Below the pieces are notes generated by a model. It searched no databases. It saw only the letters and a list, made by a program, of their open reading frames with translations, and was not told the DNA's origin. Made by a program: the position numbers and the translations under genes. A DNA stretch of 64,000 nt from Rhizobiales bacterium Ga0077537 (GTDB lineage Bacteria; Pseudomonadota; Alphaproteobacteria; Rhizobiales; Hyphomicrobiaceae): positions 62,001-126,000 of the forward strand of contig LNEM01000030.1 in the NCBI GenBank assembly GCA_001464955.1, read 5' to 3'. Shown piece after piece: positions 60,584 to 64,000 of the stretch (positions are counted from its first letter, which is position 1; each line of letters starts with the position of its first letter).

Positions 60584-62413
60584 ATGGAAGCAGGTAGCAT
60601 GCTCGACTCGATCGGCCTCCTCTGGCTCTACGCCGGAGCCTTGGCGGCCTGCGCCATCGCGGCTGTGGTCTACCGCGTGAAGTTCCGGCGCCCGCCCGGC
60701 AATCCGCGCGACCTGCCACGCATGGGCAGCGTCGGCCGCGCTGTCCTGGGCCAGCCCGCTGAGCCGGATCGTCCGGCAACCCCCGCCGACTCCCCCTCCG
60801 CCCCAGCATCGCCCGGGGCCGCGCCGGCAACGCCTGCGCAGCCCACCACCGGGGAGGCACCCGGCTGGACCATGCCGCGGATACTGGCCACACCCGCCAG
60901 GATCCTCAGCGACCAATCGCGCGAGCCGCCGAGCATCGTCACCGACGAGAAGTACGAGAAGCCTGCCACTGGTCCCAACCCGGCGCCATCCGCGAAGAAG
61001 TCCGTGCGCTTCACCACCGACACGGAGTTCCTGCCGGCCGCGCTCGAAATCGTCGAGACACCGCCGTCGCCGGTAGCAACGACTCTGATGCTCGGCATCT
61101 GCGCGGCATTCTCGCTCGCCTTGCTCTGGTCGATCGTCGGCAAGCTCGACATTCATGCCGTTGCCCAGGGCAAGATCCAGCCGAGCGGTCGAACGAAGGT
61201 CGTCCAGCCCCTCGAACCTGGCCGCATTGCAGCGATCCATGTCGAGGCCGGCCAGTCGGTCACCGAGGGCGATGTGCTCGTGGAACTCGATCCGACCGAT
61301 ACGGCGGCCGACCTGGAAGCTCTCACGCGCGAACTCGAAAGCACGGCGGCCGAGCATATCCGCCGCCTCGTCGCAGTTTCGGCCGCCCGCACACCGCCGT
61401 CGACGCCGCCGCCGACCAACATCGATTTCCCCGCGATCGTCGGACAGAAGGTGCGCCTGCGCGAGACCGCATTGCTCGCCGCCGAGCTGACGCAGTTGCG
61501 CTCGACCGTCGAGGGCTTCCGCACCCAGATCGCCGAGCGTCAGGCGACGAAGCAGCGTCTCTCGGCGAGCATCGCGGCCCGCAAGAAGGTGCTCGACCTG
61601 TCGAAGGAACGCGTCGGTATGCGCGAGGAGATTAAGACCCGCGGCGCGGGCTCGCGCGCACTGATCATCGAAGCCGAGCTGCAGTACGAGAACATCGTCA
61701 CCTCCGACGCGAGCGAGCGCGGCCAGTTGATGGAGGCCGATGCGTCGATCGTCTCGCTCGAGGCGCGCATGAGCCAGACCGTCGACCAGTTCGCCGCCGA
61801 GCAGGTGCAGAAAGCCGCCGAAGCCGAGCGGCGGCGAGACCGCCTCGAGCAGGAGCTGATCAAGGCCCGCTCCAAGCGCGATCGCACGCGCCTGCGCGCG
61901 CCGAGCACCGGCATCGTGCAGCAGATCGAGGTGACGACGCTCGGACAGGTCGTCGCGAGCGGCCAGTCCCTGATGAGCGTCGTGCCCGCCGATGCCCCGC
62001 TTGAAGTCGAGGCCATGGTCGCCAACAAGGACATCGGCTTCGTGAGCAAGGGCCAGAAGGCGACGGTCAAGATCGAGGCCTTCCCGTTCACACGCTTCGG
62101 CACCATCGACGCGGAAGTCGTGAAGGTTTCCGTCGACGCCATCGAGGAACGGAACGCGACGGCACTCATGGACGCATCGGCGGCGGCCCGGCCTCAAGGC
62201 GGTGGTCAGAGCCGATCGGCGCCGGGGCAGAACCTGGTGTTTCCGGCCACCTTGCGGCTCGATCGCCGCTCGATCAACGTCGGTGGCAAGGCCATTCCGC
62301 TCACCCCCGGCATGGCCGTGACCGTGGAGATCAAGACCGGCGAGCGGCGCGCGATCAGCTACATCCTTTCGCCACTCGGCGAGATCCTCGGCGCGTCCGG
62401 AAACGAGCGCTGA
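60584..62413 (+). CDS. HlyD-family type I secretion adaptor with extra N-terminal helix
   Basis: About 609 residues. The adaptor part starts at a membrane helix near residues 165-185 (TLMLGICAAFSLALLWSIVG), then the biotinyl-lipoyl half-motif (PSGRTKVVQPLEPGRIAAIHVEAGQSVTEGDVLVELD), a long coiled-coil hairpin to about residue 430, and the second half-motif RLRAPSTGIVQQIEVTTLGQVVASGQSLMSVV, ending in GMAVTVEIKTGERRAISYILSPL. Unusually there is another hydrophobic helix at residues 6-31 and a Pro/Ala-rich linker before the canonical part. ATG 60584 and ATG 60599 are both possible (GGAAG near the second). Converges on the peptidase gene with a four-base gap. Confidence 0.9.
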   Translation: MEAGSMLDSIGLLWLYAGALAACAIAAVVYRVKFRRPPGNPRDLPRMGSVGRAVLGQPAEPDRPATPADSPSAPASPGAAPATPAQPTTGEAPGWTMPRILATPARILSDQSREPPSIVTDEKYEKPATGPNPAPSAKKSVRFTTDTEFLPAALEIVETPPSPVATTLMLGICAAFSLALLWSIVGKLDIHAVAQGKIQPSGRTKVVQPLEPGRIAAIHVEAGQSVTEGDVLVELDPTDTAADLEALTRELESTAAEHIRRLVAVSAARTPPSTPPPTNIDFPAIVGQKVRLRETALLAAELTQLRSTVEGFRTQIAERQATKQRLSASIAARKKVLDLSKERVGMREEIKTRGAGSRALIIEAELQYENIVTSDASERGQLMEADASIVSLEARMSQTVDQFAAEQVQKAAEAERRRDRLEQELIKARSKRDRTRLRAPSTGIVQQIEVTTLGQVVASGQSLMSVVPADAPLEVEAMVANKDIGFVSKGQKATVKIEAFPFTRFGTIDAEVVKVSVDAIEERNATALMDASAAARPQGGGQSRSAPGQNLVFPATLRLDRRSINVGGKAIPLTPGMAVTVEIKTGERRAISYILSPLGEILGASGNER

Positions 62414-62417
62414 CGGC

Positions 62418-63452
62418 TTACGGAAGTGTCAATGTCCCGGCAGCCTTGGCGATCACGGTATCGCCCCGCACCACACCGGCCTCGGCCTCGTAGCGACCTG
62501 CCGCCCAGCGCGCGGTGGTGAGCCGCTTGCCCGCCCCGACCACGCGGATCGCCTGTGCCCGTTCGAGCGGCGCCGTCGTGTGTGCGACGCGAAACCCGCT
62601 CGGGCCGTTGATCTCGATCCGCAGCCGATCGCCCGCCGCCAGTTTGATCGCGCGCACGTAGAACACGAGCTGCGGACTGTCGCTGCGCACTATTGGAGCC
62701 GCGTCATGATCGCGCTCCAGCGCCTGCCACTGCGGAATGACCTCCGAGAACCCGACCTGGATGATGTCGGCCGGCCGATAGGCGCCATCACGCGCCATGG
62801 CGGCCGACCAGAGCCCCCGCGTCGCGTCGGCCGCCCGGCACGCACCGGAGAGAGAGGCGGCCTTTCCCGTTCCGAGCCCGGTGTAGGGGTCGAGTTCGCG
62901 GCCATCGCGGCGGACGACGAAATGCAGGTGCGCAAAATCGGCGAGCCCCGAGTATCCGACCCGCCCGAGCGCCTCGCCGACGCGAACCGCTTGCCCCGGC
63001 CGCACGGCGACGCTGCCTTCAAGCAGATGGCAGTATTGCGTCTCGAGCCCGCCCGCGTGCTGGAGGATCACGCCGTTGCCGCACTCCCGATCACCGATCG
63101 CAGTCCGCCCTCGTTCGCGCGCAAAGGCGTCCGCGACCCCATCTCGAACGCGCAGCACGGTCCCGTCAGCCGCCGCCAGAACGCCGACGCCGCCCCGCGC
63201 CTGCGCCGCCGACAAGAGCCGGAAATCGATGCCGTTGTGGCCGTCATAGGTCGCCGCGCCACAGGCGTGATCGCTGACGCCGCCGCTGCCGTCGACGTCG
63301 GCGTAGTGCTGGACGAAACAGGTCCGCCCGAGTTCGCATGCGACGGGGAGCGCGAGGCGTGGTGCGTCCTGCGCCACCGCACCCGCAGCGAACAGGAGCG
63401 CTGCGCCGGCGAGACCCCTGGCCGCGACGCGCTGTGCCGCTCGCCGCGTCAC
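62418..63452 (-). CDS. Exported M23-family metallopeptidase
   Basis: A 344-residue protein. The start is GTG 63452, overlapping the rmlD stop as GTGA; it gives a signal peptide (ARGLAGAALLFAAGAVAQ). Zinc ligands fit YDGHNGIDFRL (HxxxD) and FAHLHFVV (HxH), with GGLETQYCHLLEGSVAVRPGQAVRVGEALGRVGYSG between. Four or more cysteines (PVACELGRTC, DHACGA, GDRECGNG) may form disulfides. It cuts peptidoglycan cross-links in typical cases. A C-terminal beta-rich domain of about 110 residues follows the catalytic part. Transcribed after rmlD. Confidence 0.87.
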   Translation of the reverse strand: MTRRAAQRVAARGLAGAALLFAAGAVAQDAPRLALPVACELGRTCFVQHYADVDGSGGVSDHACGAATYDGHNGIDFRLLSAAQARGGVGVLAAADGTVLRVRDGVADAFARERGRTAIGDRECGNGVILQHAGGLETQYCHLLEGSVAVRPGQAVRVGEALGRVGYSGLADFAHLHFVVRRDGRELDPYTGLGTGKAASLSGACRAADATRGLWSAAMARDGAYRPADIIQVGFSEVIPQWQALERDHDAAPIVRSDSPQLVFYVRAIKLAAGDRLRIEINGPSGFRVAHTTAPLERAQAIRVVGAGKRLTTARWAAGRYEAEAGVVRGDTVIAKAAGTLTLP

Positions 63453-64000
63453 GCGACCAGCCGTTTGACGCACGCGGCGACGCCGTCCTGCCAGGGCGGC
63501 AGCCGGATCCCCGCCACCGTCGCGAGCTTGCTGCAGTCGAGCTGCGAGTTCATCGGCCGGCGGGCGGGTGTCGGATAGTCCTGCGTCCCGATCGCGTCCA
63601 CCCGCGCCGACGGCCCACCGAGGTCCGCCGAGACGCGAAACACTTCGCGCGCGAGGCCGCACCATGTCACCGATCCTTGGCCGGCGGCATGATACGTGCC
63701 CCAGATCGATGCCGTAGCATCGGCGCCGGAGGCGAGCCGCGCCAGCTCCAGCACGGCGGCCGCGAGATGCGGCGCATAGGTCGGGCACCCGGCCTGATCG
63801 TCCACCACACGGACGACATCACGCTCGCCCGCGAGCCGCAGCATGGTGCGCACGAAATTGGCGCCCCCTGCGCTGTGCACCCACGACGTCCGTACGATGA
63901 TGTGGCGTGGCGTGGCCGCGGCCACCGCCTGCTCGCCCGCGAGCTTCGACCGGCCGTAGACGCCGAGCGGGTTGGTCGCATCGGTCTCGACGTAGGCGCC
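63449..64000 (-). CDS. rmlD: dTDP-4-dehydrorhamnose reductase, 3' part (runs off the window)
   Basis: Only the C-terminal 183 residues are inside the window. YGRSKLAGEQA near the edge is the SDR catalytic YxxxK motif, followed by IIVRTSWVHSAGGANFVRTMLRLAGERD and VVDDQAGCPTYAPHLAAAVLELA, then GTYHAAGQGSVTWCGLAREVF and the end RRPMNSQLDCSKL, all typical of RmlD, which makes dTDP-L-rhamnose for envelope polysaccharide. The 5' end lies beyond 64000. Its TGA overlaps the GTG of the M23 peptidase gene. Confidence 0.92.
   Translation of the reverse strand, partial: GAYVETDATNPLGVYGRSKLAGEQAVAAATPRHIIVRTSWVHSAGGANFVRTMLRLAGERDVVRVVDDQAGCPTYAPHLAAAVLELARLASGADATASIWGTYHAAGQGSVTWCGLAREVFRVSADLGGPSARVDAIGTQDYPTPARRPMNSQLDCSKLATVAGIRLPPWQDGVAACVKRLVA

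Overview
The window is high-GC, gene-dense chromosomal DNA from an alphaproteobacterium. This is inferred from a TTG-started ribosomal protein S21 with a basic, glycine-rich tail, a BcsS-like outer-membrane protein, a bactofilin, an ABC1/UbiB kinase and abundant acyl-CoA and hydroxy-acid catabolism. I cannot name the genus. No rRNA, tRNA, CRISPR array, transposase or phage gene was seen. Most intergenic gaps are short. The main exception is an AT-rich island at about 33.2-34.8 kb, and a second, smaller AT-richer gene sits at 8.4-8.9 kb.

Layout. 0-6 kb: a minus-strand set of four-carbon acid sugar kinase, MFS transporter and tartrate/D-malate-type dehydrogenase, with a PaiB-like gene on the other strand, then an exported Pro/Ala-rich protein. 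6-13.6 kb: MaoC-like protein, ABC1 kinase carrying an in-frame 39-bp tandem repeat, orphan macro-domain gene, an acyl-CoA dehydrogenase / HMG-CoA lyase / enoyl-CoA hydratase run, and a split two-subunit TPP decarboxylase. 13.9-18.3 kb: three exported proteins (one with 60-bp repeats, two TPR proteins). 18.3-29.8 kb: acyl-CoA synthetase, CNT nucleoside transporter, AbrB-type membrane protein, alpha/beta hydrolases, rpsU, a universal stress protein, a BcsS-like barrel, a flavin monooxygenase, ogt and a TIM-barrel isomerase. 29.85-32.8 kb: polA, followed by a cluster of hairpin repeats and the AT-rich cassette, which holds an unrecognised 350-residue protein translationally coupled to a HicA-like protein.

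34.8-45.3 kb: an unrecognised protein, a 2TM protein, an acetolactate-synthase-like TPP enzyme, a CBS-BON protein and a luciferase-like oxidoreductase. These are followed by a minus-strand group of bactofilin, a VOC-transmembrane-coiled-coil fusion, a possible small gene and a FecR-like lipoprotein, and then an IlvD/Edd dehydratase. 45.5-58.2 kb is catabolic: two amidases, E1 alpha/beta of a 2-oxoacid dehydrogenase, and a GlcD-GlcF-type FAD/Fe-S oxidase divergent from a serine-glyoxylate aminotransferase (together a plausible glycolate to glyoxylate to glycine route). A cupin-like protein, a cyclase-family hydrolase, an MFS transporter and an uncharacterised 327-residue protein complete it. 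58.3-64 kb: a type I secretion ABC transporter and HlyD adaptor, convergent with an M23 peptidase and the 3' part of rmlD, which runs off the window end.

Two points deserve most attention. One is a small palindromic element found inside two unrelated genes in different reading frames (otnK-like and ABC1 kinase). The other is the coupled unknown plus HicA-like pair downstream of polA.
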